DNA from: Rummeliibacillus pycnus_A
GTDB lineage: Bacteria > Bacillota > Bacilli > Bacillales_A > Planococcaceae
Assembly: GCF_044359855.1 (NCBI RefSeq)
Contig: NZ_CP132291.1
Span: forward strand, 2,046,001-2,110,000
Direction of reading: 5' to 3'
Length of the DNA stretch: 64,000 nucleotides
The translations under genes and the position numbers were made by a program. How positions within the stretch are numbered: the stretch's first letter is position 1; each line of letters opens with the position of its first letter. This document shows positions 43,955-53,543 of this stretch, piece by piece. The notes beneath the pieces were generated by a model that saw nothing but the letters and a program-made list of their open reading frames with translations, was not told the DNA's origin and ran no database searches.

Positions 43955-45313
43955 GTGAAAAAGCAACTCTACAATCGCTTTTGGCGATGGCATTTTTATG
44001 CTGCATTATTTATCACGCCATTATTACTTACTTTAACACTTAGTGGTATTGGCTATTTGTTCTACACGAATGTAGAAAATAAAGCTTATGATCATTATTT
44101 CTTTGGTCAAAGTGAACATACTGAAAAATTATCGATTGATGAAGGAATAGAAAAAGCCAAAGAGCAATTTAAAGGCTTTTCAGTATCGAAAGTTATTGTA
44201 CTTAACGATCCATATAACACCCGCTTAACAATGGATAACAACAATGGTGATGAAAAATATGTATTTTTAGATGACAATTATCAAATTGTCGGAAGCCAAA
44301 ATGCAAAATATACATTTTCTAACGTCATGAGAAATCTTCATAGTTCTTTATTTGTTGGAGGAACAGTTGTTAATTATCTAGTAGAATTAGCTGCTTGTTG
44401 GGCTATATTCCTACTATTATCAGGGGTTTACATGACTTTTAAAGGAAAAGCATTAAAGAAGAAACACAATACTTCCCAACATCAAAAAAATAAGAAATGG
44501 CATGCCCTTGTTGGAACAATTATTACTATTCCAATGATTGTTATAATTTTTACAGGTCTACCTTGGTCAGCATTTATGGGGAATTTTATTTATACAGCTG
44601 CGCAAGAGCACCCATCCATTGGTATGCCTAAATTACAACAAACCCCACCAACTTCTGATATGAGTGAAGTTCCATGGGCTACTCGTAAAAATGAAGCCCC
44701 TTCTTCTAAAGAAGGTGGACATGCACATCATGGTGGTATGAGTATGCCTGGTATGGATATGACTAACAGCAATATGATAAGCGTTCAGCAGTTGATGACA
44801 AAAGTAGAAGATGCGAAAATTTCTAAGCCATATTCTATTATTTATCCTTCAAGTGAAGATGGTGTTTATACTGTTGCTAAAAGCAGTAACACAGGTGTAA
44901 CAGGGCTAGATGTTAGTCCCTACGACGAAATCACAACTTATTTTGATCAATATAGTGGTAATCTAATTTCTAAAGTAGGTTACGATGAATACGGTATATT
45001 AGGAAAATGGTTTACATGGGGTATTCCATTACATGAAGGTCACTTATTTGGATGGCCAAATAAAATCATCAACCTACTCGTATGTCTTGCCTTTATCTTC
45101 GTAATTTTCTTGGGAATCAAAACTTGGTTTTCACGTAAAAAGAAAGGCCAATTTTCAGCTCCTCCTAATACGTCAAAAGGTATTTCTGTAGGATTTGGTA
45201 TCATAATGGTTGTCCTTGGAATTATTATGCCATTATTCGGTATTTCATTATTTGTAGTAGCACTGATTGAAATTTGTATTTGGTTATTTAGAAAAAAAAC
45301 AATACAAGCTTAG
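43955..45313 (+). CDS. PepSY-domain membrane protein
   Basis: A 452-residue membrane protein with four main hydrophobic segments (near 15-35, 140-162, 185-205 and 375-400, plus a C-terminal pair) and PepSY domains outside the membrane, preceded by RFWRWHFYAALFITPLLLTL. Between them lies a His/Met-rich stretch GGHAHHGGMSMPGMDM that could bind copper or another metal. Family members include iron/heme-uptake-associated and flavin reductase-like proteins. It starts at GTG behind AGGAGG and has its own terminator. Role in metal or heme reduction is inference. Confidence 0.88.
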   Translation: MKKQLYNRFWRWHFYAALFITPLLLTLTLSGIGYLFYTNVENKAYDHYFFGQSEHTEKLSIDEGIEKAKEQFKGFSVSKVIVLNDPYNTRLTMDNNNGDEKYVFLDDNYQIVGSQNAKYTFSNVMRNLHSSLFVGGTVVNYLVELAACWAIFLLLSGVYMTFKGKALKKKHNTSQHQKNKKWHALVGTIITIPMIVIIFTGLPWSAFMGNFIYTAAQEHPSIGMPKLQQTPPTSDMSEVPWATRKNEAPSSKEGGHAHHGGMSMPGMDMTNSNMISVQQLMTKVEDAKISKPYSIIYPSSEDGVYTVAKSSNTGVTGLDVSPYDEITTYFDQYSGNLISKVGYDEYGILGKWFTWGIPLHEGHLFGWPNKIINLLVCLAFIFVIFLGIKTWFSRKKKGQFSAPPNTSKGISVGFGIIMVVLGIIMPLFGISLFVVALIEICIWLFRKKTIQA

Positions 45314-45350
45314 AAGAAATCAAAAATTATCTATTAATAGAAGCACAAAA

Positions 45351-45378
45351 AAAGACCGTCTAAGAACGGTCTTTTTGG
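45351..45378. terminator. Terminator after the PepSY gene
   Basis: AAAGACCGT (45351-45359) pairs with ACGGTCTTT (45366-45374) and is followed by TT; A-rich on the other side, so it may also serve the convergent GNAT gene. Confidence 0.88.
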
Positions 45379-45427
45379 TGCTTATTAATATAACACATAT
45401 TTTCATAGAAACGCATTGATAAACCTT

Positions 45428-45838
45428 CTAACTAAGATTAGCAAATGCTACGGTAGAACCTTTATCGCAAGATTGGAAATCATTCTTTTCATAAAAATGT
45501 CTTACATCAGGTGCTTCTTCAGTTAATAGAACTTTTTGACGAACTTTACTATACTTTCCCAGAATTTGTTGCATTAGTTGAGTAGCAATTCCTTGATTCT
45601 GATAAGCATTTAATACAAGTATATCTTGAATATAAATGATTGTTAATCCATCACCTACAACACGAATTAGACCAACTAATTCCTCTCCATCCCAAGCAGA
45701 TATAACGTCTAACGACTGTGATATAGCTTGTTGTAGTACTATTAAATCATTTGTATAAGCATACCATTGTACATCATTATATAATTTTTCCAATTGTTCT
45801 ATGTTTATATTTTTACTATTATTAAAATTTATTTCCAT
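45428..45838 (-). CDS. GNAT family N-acetyltransferase
   Basis: A 136-residue acetyltransferase with the acetyl-CoA motif IQDILVLNAYQNQGIATQLMQQIL and a C-terminal FYEKNDFQSCDKGS. The ATG at 45838 has GAGGAGG upstream; the frame is open further upstream only into repeat DNA. Substrate unknown. Confidence 0.9.
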   Translation of the reverse strand: MEINFNNSKNINIEQLEKLYNDVQWYAYTNDLIVLQQAISQSLDVISAWDGEELVGLIRVVGDGLTIIYIQDILVLNAYQNQGIATQLMQQILGKYSKVRQKVLLTEEAPDVRHFYEKNDFQSCDKGSTVAFANLS

Positions 45839-45962
45839 CTTATTTTTCCTCCTCAAAATGTTATTTTGAAGAGTTATTCCATAATTTAACCACTGTCTTA
45901 TACCTCCTTTCAAACTCTAAAAAAGTAATATATTTTTCTCTATAATAAAAACTATTGATTTG

Positions 45963-46268
45963 AGTCAATTTTATAAGTGCTTTTTTAGTTAGAATTTTCG
46001 AATATTTTCTAAATAAACAATCCAATAATTCGGATAATATTTCATTTCCAGTATTCACTAAATATACCGCTCCAGATGGCGCTTTCCGCGGGCGAGCGGT
46101 GAGCCTCCTCGTTCGCTTCGCTACCTGCGGGGTCTCACCTGTCTCGCTTTCCCGCAGGAGTCGCCATCTTCCGCTTATTGGACAAAGTTCTAACAAATAT
46201 GGCTTATGGCAATGGTCCATTTAATGTTCGTGTTTATTATCAAATCCTTGAATTATGAAATTGATTCA
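45963..46268. repeat. Palindromic dispersed repeat (copy C)
   Basis: Ends GAGTCAATTTTATAAGTGC and AATTATGAAATTGATTCATT are inverted and match the elements at 16300-16754 and 34475-34947. The core has GCTCCAGATGGCGCTTTCCGC..., GGTGAGCCTCCTCG, GGGGTCTCACCTGTCTCGC and TTTCCCGCAGGAGTCGCCATCTTCCGC, all paired across the centre. It starts about 125 bases from the GNAT gene. A chance frame across it is not a gene. Confidence 0.85.
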
Positions 46269-46465
46269 TTTATCAGTAAATTAAGAAAGTTCTATTCCGA
46301 CAATATCATAAATGACCAATAAACTCCACATTGAAAATTAATAATCTCTTTTAACATATGAAATAACAAAGTAAGAACATTTATTCTCAGCCCGTTAATT
46401 GTTTACAATTTGATATGCAGATTTAGTTATCAAAATAACAAAAAACTTGATATCCCTATAAAAAT

Positions 46466-46501
46466 ATAGGGTACGAAATCATATGCGATTTCACACCCTA
46501 T
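46466..46501 (-). terminator. Hairpin downstream of thpR
   Basis: ATAGGGT/ACCCTAT closes an inner GAAATC/GATTTC stem. The minus-strand reading runs into TATATTTTTATA. About 90 bases beyond thpR. Confidence 0.65.
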
Positions 46502-46589
46502 TTGTATTACTATTTGTAATTTTGCACCCAAAAAGAGGACCAGTTATAATTTTGAACTGTGCTTTGTTAGTATGGGTAAATCTATAGAT

Positions 46590-47162
46590 TTAATCAACTA
46601 CTAAAGTAAAGGTTTTAATCGGTTCATACTTTGGTGTCTTCTCAAGGTTCGTTTTATATAACACGATTTTATCGGCTAAAAAAGATAAAGGCTTTTCATG
46701 AAAAGGATTATACTTTTCTAATAACTCCATATTAAATTCATCATTGCCGTTCCACTTCCGTGCCAATGTTATATGTGGATGATATGGACGCGTTTCCAAG
46801 GTAAATCCCGCTTCCTGGCATTTTTCATGGACAATTGTTTGAAGTTGAAATAATGTACTTTCGTGATTGACTGCACCCCAAAATATTCGTGGTGATTTCT
46901 GATTTCCAAAAATATTGATTCCTTGAATCTGCAACTTAAAGGCTTTTTCATCTTTTATGTTGTTACTTACTAAATCAATTACAGCATGTTGCCTTTGCTC
47001 ATCCATCGATCCCAGAAATGCAAGGGTGATATGATAATCGCTCATATGTACCCAACGCTGAAACTGAAATATTTGATTGAGATTCTTCATCTCTTCATGA
47101 ATATCTTGTTTAATACTTGCCGGTAATTGAACTGCCCAAAAGTAATGTGCGTTGTGATCCAT
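46590..47162 (-). CDS. thpR: RNA 2',3'-cyclic phosphodiesterase (LigT/ThpR)
   Basis: A 190-residue 2H phosphoesterase. The two catalytic HxT motifs are HITLAFLG and HPHITLAR, separated by the expected distance. The ATG at 47162 has GAGGG six bases upstream. The family hydrolyses 2',3'-cyclic ends of RNA or performs related reactions; the physiological substrate in Bacillales is not established. Confidence 0.92.
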   Translation of the reverse strand: MDHNAHYFWAVQLPASIKQDIHEEMKNLNQIFQFQRWVHMSDYHITLAFLGSMDEQRQHAVIDLVSNNIKDEKAFKLQIQGINIFGNQKSPRIFWGAVNHESTLFQLQTIVHEKCQEAGFTLETRPYHPHITLARKWNGNDEFNMELLEKYNPFHEKPLSFLADKIVLYKTNLEKTPKYEPIKTFTLVVD

Positions 47163-47227
47163 GTTAGCCCTCATTTCATTTTGTGATGAAAGTTACCCAC
47201 AAAATACTCAGTTTATTAAAACCATAA

Positions 47228-47473
47228 CTATTCTTCTTGTATAAATACTACCTTATCATATCCACAATTATGACAGACCATTAAGTGGGGACAGATCTGA
47301 TCTTTAGCCGTATTTGGATATCCATCACCCATTTTCACAGTCTCTTCATCCTCATAATGACTATAAGGGTCCAAAAAATCAGCTACTTTTCCGTCGTTTT
47401 CCAACAGAATACCACAGTTAGGACAATTTATTTCTAATACTTTTAATGAATTACATACAGGACAAATAGCCAT
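47228..47473 (-). CDS. Small zinc-ribbon protein
   Basis: An 81-residue protein with two CxxC pairs at the N-terminus (AICPVCNSLKVLEINCPNCG) and a third near the end (VCHNCGYDKVV), so one or two zinc-ribbon folds. AGGAGTG precedes the ATG at 47473. I do not recognise a named family; similar uncharacterised proteins occur in bacilli. Confidence 0.75.
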   Translation of the reverse strand: MAICPVCNSLKVLEINCPNCGILLENDGKVADFLDPYSHYEDEETVKMGDGYPNTAKDQICPHLMVCHNCGYDKVVFIQEE

Positions 47474-47649
47474 ATCTATCACTCCTATTTCTTTCTATAT
47501 TAGAATACGTAAATTTCACAGCATTTTTCGGCTCCGAGCCGGCACAATAAATTACTAAAAACTTTTTTCTCCTGTTTAATAATACTTTCCTCATTATTAT
47601 TAAACTAAACTGTCCATTGGCTACAAGATTGAATTAATAGCATAAAAAA

Positions 47650-47677
47650 AACGAATCCCGAGTAGAGGATTCGTTCT
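47650..47677 (-). terminator. Terminator after alsT
   Basis: Perfect nine-base stem AACGAATCC/GGATTCGTT, with TTTTTTT on the minus strand side, 12 bases beyond the stop. Confidence 0.9.
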
Positions 47678-47687
47678 ATTATATACT

Positions 47688-49109
47688 TTAACGGCTTTCT
47701 TCTTCATCGCCCCAACAATTAACTTCGCCAATATCTGGTACGTCTTTCTTATAGAACACTGGGTCTTTACCTTGTTTGCGCTGGGTTAAATAATCGTTAA
47801 TAATTGGTTTTGCTACTTTCCAAAGCATCAGAATAGCGACTAAGTTAATCATCGCCATTATGGCCATAAATAGATCTGCTAAATCCCATACAACTTGGAC
47901 TTTTGCTACTGAACCAAACATGACAAAAGCTACTACAAAAATACGGAATACCATTAAGGCAGTTTTTGATTTTTTAATAAAACCAATATTTGTTTCTCCA
48001 TAATAGTAGTTACCAATAACCGTACTAAATGCAAAAAGAAATACTGCTACTGCTAAAAATATTCCGGCCCAATCACCTAGATTTCCAACTAATGATGCTT
48101 GGGTTAAATTTACTGAAGCTGCGTCCGTTTGAAGATATGCATCGCTTAATAATACGATCGCTGCAGTTGAAGTACAAACTAGTAATGTATCGATAAATAC
48201 ACCTAATGTTTGAATTAAGCCTTGCTTTACTGGGTGAGTAACTGCCGCTGTTGCAGCTGCATTCGGTGCAGAACCCATACCAGCTTCGTTGGAGAATAAA
48301 CCACGTTTAATCCCATTCATGATTGCTGCCCCTAACATTCCGGCAAAAGCCTCTTTCAATCCAAAGGCAGATTTAATAATAAGGATAAACACATTTGGGA
48401 GTTCTTTAATATTTAAAATCACAACAAGCAGTGCAATGGCAATATAAGCAATAGCCATAACCGGAACAATAATTTGAGTGACACTTACAATGCGTTTTAA
48501 ACCACCAAAGACAATAATTGCAGTTAAAGCGGATAATATCACACCAACAACAACGCGATTTGTACCAAAGCTTTCCTTAAAAGCAATTGAAATTGTGTTT
48601 GCTTGTACAGCATTAAAAACGAAGCCATAAGTTAACGTAATAACAACTGCAAAAAGAACACCCATCCATCTTTTATTTAAACCCTTTTCCATATAATAAG
48701 CAGGGCCACCACGATACATGCCCGTACTTTGATCTTTAACTTTATAAACCTGTGCTAGTGTACTTTCAATTAGTGCGGATGCGCCACCAATTAACGCAAC
48801 TAACCACATCCAAAATACAGCACCCGGTCCTCCAATGGCGATTGCTGTTGCAACCCCTGCAATATTACCAGTCCCTATACGAGAAGCAGCAGAGACTGTA
48901 AAGGCTTGGAAAGAGGATATCCCTTTTTTCCCCGATTTATCTTTTGGAGCTTTTTCCGTAAGAAGTTTAAACATATCCGGGAGTAATCGGAATTGAATAA
49001 ACTTTGTTTTAATGCTAAAAAAAAGACCCGCTCCTATTAACAATATAATTAATACATACGAATATAAAAACGTATTTACTTCCTTTAATATACTATCAAA
49101 CCAATCCAT
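47688..49109 (-). CDS. alsT: Sodium:alanine/glycine symporter, AGCS family
   Basis: A 473-residue transporter with about 11 membrane segments and family motifs GTGNIAGVATAIAIGGPGAVFWMW, ALIESTLAQVYK and NGIKRGLFSNEAGMGSAPNAAATA. It imports Ala or Gly with Na+. The ATG at 49109 has AGGAGGGG upstream. Stand-alone with its own terminator. Confidence 0.93.
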   Translation of the reverse strand: MDWFDSILKEVNTFLYSYVLIILLIGAGLFFSIKTKFIQFRLLPDMFKLLTEKAPKDKSGKKGISSFQAFTVSAASRIGTGNIAGVATAIAIGGPGAVFWMWLVALIGGASALIESTLAQVYKVKDQSTGMYRGGPAYYMEKGLNKRWMGVLFAVVITLTYGFVFNAVQANTISIAFKESFGTNRVVVGVILSALTAIIVFGGLKRIVSVTQIIVPVMAIAYIAIALLVVILNIKELPNVFILIIKSAFGLKEAFAGMLGAAIMNGIKRGLFSNEAGMGSAPNAAATAAVTHPVKQGLIQTLGVFIDTLLVCTSTAAIVLLSDAYLQTDAASVNLTQASLVGNLGDWAGIFLAVAVFLFAFSTVIGNYYYGETNIGFIKKSKTALMVFRIFVVAFVMFGSVAKVQVVWDLADLFMAIMAMINLVAILMLWKVAKPIINDYLTQRKQGKDPVFYKKDVPDIGEVNCWGDEEESR

Positions 49110-49471
49110 AGATTCCCCTCCTATTTTAATTTTCACACTCAATAACTACCTAAAAGTAAATTTAGAGTTATCCACTCTATTACGAAATTAGGTATGATAA
49201 ACAAAATAAAAGCACCCTTCATGACCTTCTATTTTCATCTTGCACAATTATATCACTATAACCATAGTGTTAAATATTATTAGATAAGTCACTTAATACA
49301 CAAGATTATGAACTCTTCTTTTTTTAAAAATATTCGTATATTTTTTTATAGAAAGTAAATTTCTCGAAAAACTCTTTAAAATATATCAATGAAATATTAA
49401 GTAAGTAGAGAAACTTACTTTCACAAAAGTAAGTACGGCCTCACTGAGGATACAAACACATGAAATAGAAA
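49110..49471. other. Intergenic region upstream of alsT
   Basis: AT-rich with no supported ORF. Near 49399-49432 the motif AAGTAAGT/ACTTACTT recurs three times in alternating orientation, giving short alternative hairpins of unknown meaning. Confidence 0.35.
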
Positions 49472-49510
49472 AAGAACAGATTCCTCAATTAAGGATCCGT
49501 TCTTATTTTC
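49472..49510. terminator. Hairpin downstream of ycsI
   Basis: AAGAAC-GATTCCT and AAGGATC-GTTCTT (49472-49504) form a stem with one mismatch; T-rich on both outer sides. It lies about 145 bases beyond the ycsI stop. Confidence 0.65.
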
Positions 49511-49650
49511 ACTAGAATATTCTTCCTATTTTATCCTAATCAACACGCTTGACCACAATATAACTAGCTGGGCATTATTTGTCGCTTACTTTTGATGAAT
49601 TCGAACAGATTAAAGCATTTTAGCTTCATTTAATAAATTGCGAGCATATT

Positions 49651-50442
49651 TTAAAGTATGCTTAAGCTCGTTTCCTTTATATCTGTAATTAGCATATGAC
49701 CTGGTGCATGCGTAATCATAATAGAAGGTTTGCTTTCCATTGCAACTGCTTGAGGTGTTACACCACAAGCCCAAAATACTGGTATTTCCCCTGGCTTAAT
49801 GGACACTTTATCACCGAAATCTGGCTTTGAAATGTCATTAATACCTATTTGTTCTGGACTACCGATATGAATAGGTGCACCATGTACATTTGGAAAGCGT
49901 GAGGTAATTTGGATTGCACGAATCGCATCCTCTGGTTTCATAGGACGCATGCTGACAACAGTTGGTCCTTCAAACAAGCCTGCCTTTTCGCATGGGATAT
50001 TCGTCTTATACATTGGTACATTACAGTTTTCTTGAATATGTCTGATTGGAATCCCTGCTTCAAGAAGCGGTGTTTCAAATGTAAAGCTACAACCTATTAA
50101 AAATCCTACCATATCCTCTTCCCAATAATCTGTTATATCTAATACTTCTCCTGTAAAAATACCATCACGATATATACGGTATTTCGGAATGTCCTTGCGA
50201 ATATCTGCATTTTTTGCAATTTTAGACGGTTTAAATGATCCAGGTTCTGTCACGTCTAATAGCGGGCATGGCTTTGGGTTTCTCTGACAAAAAAGTAGAA
50301 AATCAAAAGCATGCTCCTTCTTTAAAATCACTAAATTTGCTTGCGTAAAGCCGATTGACATTCCAGAAGTCGGCCCAGAAATTTCTTGATTTCGAATAAG
50401 TTTTCGAATTTCGTTTGGCTCTAGAGTGCTATATATAGTCAT
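49651..50442 (-). CDS. ycsI: Putative hydro-lyase YcsI (DUF1445)
   Basis: A 263-residue DUF1445 protein with PNEIRKLIRNQEISGPTSGMSIGFTQANLVIL and the conserved VFWACGVTPQAVAMESKPSIMITHAPGHMLITD end. The family includes D-glutamate cyclase, which makes 5-oxo-D-proline, a good fit beside 5-oxoprolinase genes. The ATG at 50442 follows AAGGAG; a TTG two codons upstream is the alternative. Order here is pxpA-ycsG-ycsI in one leftward operon. Confidence 0.9.
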   Translation of the reverse strand: MTIYSTLEPNEIRKLIRNQEISGPTSGMSIGFTQANLVILKKEHAFDFLLFCQRNPKPCPLLDVTEPGSFKPSKIAKNADIRKDIPKYRIYRDGIFTGEVLDITDYWEEDMVGFLIGCSFTFETPLLEAGIPIRHIQENCNVPMYKTNIPCEKAGLFEGPTVVSMRPMKPEDAIRAIQITSRFPNVHGAPIHIGSPEQIGINDISKPDFGDKVSIKPGEIPVFWACGVTPQAVAMESKPSIMITHAPGHMLITDIKETSLSIL

Positions 50443-50504
50443 AGTCAATTCACTCCTTGTAAACTAACAATCCACGAGAAAGATACTCGTGGATTGTTGC
50501 TAGA

Positions 50505-51758
50505 TTAACTAAATAATTTTGGAATCTGTTCAATTAGTGTGATAATGCTAAGATATCCCATAAGAACAACTACGATTGCTCCAGTTACAGTTAACCAAAG
50601 TGGATGCTTATACATACCAACAACCTCTTTTTTGTGTGCAGCAACTAATAGAGTACCAAGTGCTACTGGTAAGATCAGTGCATTTAATGCCCCTACCAAA
50701 ATTAACACATTAACAGGCTGTCCGATGAAAGCAAAAGTCGTTGTTGAAATAACTATAAATGCAATGATCACCCAATTATGGTGTTTCTCAATCCAAGGGT
50801 GGAATGAACGAATAAAAGAAACGGATGTATAAGCCGCACCTACAACAGAAGTAATCGCTGCTGCCCACATAATCACACCAAACATGCGATAACCAATATT
50901 GCCCGCTGCAAGTTGGAAAACAGATGCAGGTGGATTATCCATATTAATTGCTAAACCTTGTGAAACAACACCAAGAACAGCTAAAAATAACGCAACACGC
51001 ATTACGCCTGTAATCAAAATCCCTGTCACAGAGCTTTTTGTTACTTCTGGTAAGGATTCTTGTCCTTTAATACCCGCATCTAAAAGGCGGTGGCCACCAG
51101 CAAATGTAATATAGCCTCCAACTGATCCACCAACCAAAGTCACAATTGCAAACCAGCTAATTTTCCCAGGAATAATGCTGTTAACAATCGCTTCGCCTAC
51201 CGGTGGTGAAGTTTTAAAAGCAACGAATAGCATGAGCAGAATCATGACACCACCAGCAATTTGCGCAACCTTGTCCATTGCCTTCCCAGCTTCTTTATAG
51301 ACAAAAATAAAAATGGCAAACAGTGCACTTAAAACGGCCCCGGTAATTGGATCTAAGCCAAGCATTGCATTTAACCCAAGACCAGCACCAGCTACGTTTC
51401 CAATATTGAATGCTAAACCACCTATAACAATCATGATTGCAAGGATAACACCTAATCCAGGCAAAACCTTATTGGCAATCTCTTGCCCCCGTAAGCCAGA
51501 AACAGCAATGATTCGCCAAACGTTAACCTGTACGACAACATCAAGAATCAATGAAATTAAAATTACAAACCCAAAGCTAGCAGCTAACTGCTGTGTAAAT
51601 ACCGTTGTTTGTGTTAAAAAACCTGGTCCGATAGATGAGGTAGCCATTAAAAAGGCTGCTCCTAGTAATACACTTTTACTTGCTGTTTTCTTAACGAACT
51701 TACTTTTTTTCTTTTGCTCTATTCCTTCTACACTAACATCGATTTTATTTGCTCCCAT
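50505..51758 (-). CDS. ycsG: NRAMP-family transporter YcsG
   Basis: A 417-residue membrane protein with about 11 hydrophobic segments, distantly related to NRAMP metal transporters (SIGPGFLTQTTVFTQQL at the first unwound helix). In the ycs/kip cluster it may import 5-oxoproline or a related acid rather than metal: the DPGN metal-binding motif of true NRAMPs is not present (GPGF instead). The ATG at 51758 has GGAGGGG upstream and begins four bases after the pxpA stop. Confidence 0.88.
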   Translation of the reverse strand: MGANKIDVSVEGIEQKKKSKFVKKTASKSVLLGAAFLMATSSIGPGFLTQTTVFTQQLAASFGFVILISLILDVVVQVNVWRIIAVSGLRGQEIANKVLPGLGVILAIMIVIGGLAFNIGNVAGAGLGLNAMLGLDPITGAVLSALFAIFIFVYKEAGKAMDKVAQIAGGVMILLMLFVAFKTSPPVGEAIVNSIIPGKISWFAIVTLVGGSVGGYITFAGGHRLLDAGIKGQESLPEVTKSSVTGILITGVMRVALFLAVLGVVSQGLAINMDNPPASVFQLAAGNIGYRMFGVIMWAAAITSVVGAAYTSVSFIRSFHPWIEKHHNWVIIAFIVISTTTFAFIGQPVNVLILVGALNALILPVALGTLLVAAHKKEVVGMYKHPLWLTVTGAIVVVLMGYLSIITLIEQIPKLFS

Positions 51759-51762
51759 TGGA

Positions 51763-52527
51763 TCACCCCTCCATAATTGCACGTACAGATATTTGATTTT
51801 CTGTTAACTTTGCATGAATATATTTTGCAAATTCTACAGCATGTTCTCCATCCCCATGAATACAAACTGTATCTACCTGTAATAGCACTTCTATTTGCTG
51901 CTGTGACAGCACCTTTCCTTCTTTCACCATTTTCACAACCTGATGAATAGCTTGTTCCTTATCCGTAATCAATGCATCCGGTTGTTTGCGAGATGTTAAA
52001 GAACCATCCAACTGATAGGTACGATCTGCAAACACTTCATGAACTGTTTTAATACCTATTTTTTCTCCGGCTTTTGTTAATTCACTTCCAGAGAGACCAA
52101 ATAACACAAGTGAAGGTGAGATATCATAAATAGCTTGTGCGATTGCCTCGGCAATGGCTGGATTTTTAGCAGCCATATTATAAAGTGCTCCATGTGGCTT
52201 AACATGTTGCATAGTCTCATTGAAGATTGTTAGAAACCCTTGCAATGCCCCAACTTGATAAATGACCATATCATAGGCTTCCTGAGGTGTAATGTTCATC
52301 TCTCGTCGCCCAAATCCATTTAAATCTGGTAATCCTGGATGTGCCCCAATTTTCACACCATTGGCAATGGCTAGCTTGACTGTTTCTCGCATAACCGTTG
52401 GATCCCCACTATGGAAACCACAAGCAATATTAGCAGATGTTACATATTTTAAAATTTCCTCTTGCTCTCCAAGTCGATAACGACCAAAACTTTCCCCTAA
52501 ATCACAGTTTAAATCAACACGAAACAT
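51763..52527 (-). CDS. pxpA: 5-oxoprolinase subunit PxpA (LamB/YcsF family)
   Basis: A 254-residue YcsF protein starting MFRVDLNCDLGESFGRYRLG, with ANIACGFHSGDP, GAHPGLPDLNGFGRR and HGDGEHAVEFAK motifs typical of the family. With PxpB and PxpC it forms an ATP-dependent 5-oxoprolinase that opens pyroglutamate to glutamate. The ATG at 52527 follows AGGGGGAAG. It is the first gene of the leftward operon and is divergent from pxpB. Confidence 0.95.
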   Translation of the reverse strand: MFRVDLNCDLGESFGRYRLGEQEEILKYVTSANIACGFHSGDPTVMRETVKLAIANGVKIGAHPGLPDLNGFGRREMNITPQEAYDMVIYQVGALQGFLTIFNETMQHVKPHGALYNMAAKNPAIAEAIAQAIYDISPSLVLFGLSGSELTKAGEKIGIKTVHEVFADRTYQLDGSLTSRKQPDALITDKEQAIHQVVKMVKEGKVLSQQQIEVLLQVDTVCIHGDGEHAVEFAKYIHAKLTENQISVRAIMEG

Positions 52528-52588
52528 CTTCTTCCCCCTTCTTCTTTCCCCTAAAGTTAAACTAAATTCATTCACAAATATTTTTGTA

Positions 52589-52599
52589 CCGATATTCGG
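52589..52599. promoter_or_regulatory. Candidate operator in the pxpA-pxpB divergent region
   Basis: The dyad CCGA-TAT-TCGG lies about 62 bases from the pxpA start. A related TACCGAATTTTGAAAC element lies close to the pxpB ribosome binding site near 52781-52797, echoed by TTCGGAATTAAAGTTTTGAAA at 52595-52616. Both could be KipR (IclR-type) sites; this is inference. The gap is otherwise very AT-rich. Confidence 0.35.
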
Positions 52600-52812
52600 A
52601 ATTAAAGTTTTGAAATTTAAAAATAATTTAAAAATATTTTAGCATAATTTAATATTGCTGGAAAGATTGAATTTTAATTTTTTAGAAAAAATATATTTTT
52701 TATAATTTTCGTTTAAATTAAACTTGTTTTTGCTTATTGTTAAATTATAATGATAATAATCCGTTATTTAAAACTTAAATACCGAATTTTGAAACTTCAG
52801 GAGATGGTTTTC

Positions 52813-53532
52813 ATGCTGAATTTAAAAGAGAATGTACAGATAAGACCTTTGGGCGATTCTGCACTTGTCATTCAAGTGGGTGAAGGGATTAATGAGGCAA
52901 TACAAAAAAAAGTGCAAAATATATTGAATTTACTAGAAATTCATCCATTTCAAGGATTCATTGAGGCAGTACCTGCCTATAATAGTGTGACCGTTTATTA
53001 CAATCCAATTGATGTATACTTTTCAAATTTAGAAAAAGGAGTCGAAATACCTTACGAAAATGTGAAAACAAAAATTCTTTCTTTAATGAACCAATCTCAC
53101 ATAATTGAAATGCCAAAGGAACGTGTTGTAAAGATTCCTGTAGTTTATGGTGGTGAAATGGGACCAGATTTAGAATTTGTAGCATCTTATAATGGTTTAA
53201 CACCTAGTGAAGTCATTAAAATTCACTCTTCTGCGGAATATCTTGTTTACATGATAGGTTTTGCTCCAGGCTTTCCTTTTATGGGGGGAATGAACAAACA
53301 AATTGCAACACCGCGCAAAGAAACTCCACGTTTAGCAATTGCTCCTGGATCTGTTGGAATTGCGGGAAATCAAACAGGGATTTACCCTTTAGAAACTCCA
53401 GGTGGATGGCAAATTATCGGACGAACACCTTCTCAATTGTTTCTACCTGATCAATCTCCTCCAACCTTATTACAACCAGGCGATCGAATTCAATTTGTAC
53501 CAATTTCAATGGAACGTTATAAGATGGATTAG
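52813..53532 (+). CDS. pxpB: 5-oxoprolinase subunit PxpB (KipI)
   Basis: A 239-residue KipI-family protein with IRPLGDSALVIQVG, VEIPVVYGG-like KIPVVYGGEMGPDLEFVA, YLVYMIGFAPGFPFMGGM and TPGGWQIIGRTP motifs. In B. subtilis KipI inhibits the sporulation kinase KinA, and the same protein is a subunit of 5-oxoprolinase. The ATG at 52813 has AGGAG nine bases upstream. It is followed by pxpC after 11 bases. Confidence 0.94.
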   Translation: MLNLKENVQIRPLGDSALVIQVGEGINEAIQKKVQNILNLLEIHPFQGFIEAVPAYNSVTVYYNPIDVYFSNLEKGVEIPYENVKTKILSLMNQSHIIEMPKERVVKIPVVYGGEMGPDLEFVASYNGLTPSEVIKIHSSAEYLVYMIGFAPGFPFMGGMNKQIATPRKETPRLAIAPGSVGIAGNQTGIYPLETPGGWQIIGRTPSQLFLPDQSPPTLLQPGDRIQFVPISMERYKMD

Positions 53533-53543
53533 GAGATGGAATC

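Noticed and set aside
45861..46220. A 119-codon leftward frame over the 46.1 kb repeat
   Set aside because: Its Arg/Pro-rich middle is a translation of the palindromic repeat; it has no start signal and resembles no protein family.
50505..51758. YcsG as a manganese/iron NRAMP transporter
   Set aside because: The DPGN metal motif is absent (GPGF) and the gene lies inside a 5-oxoproline cluster, so metal transport is not supported.
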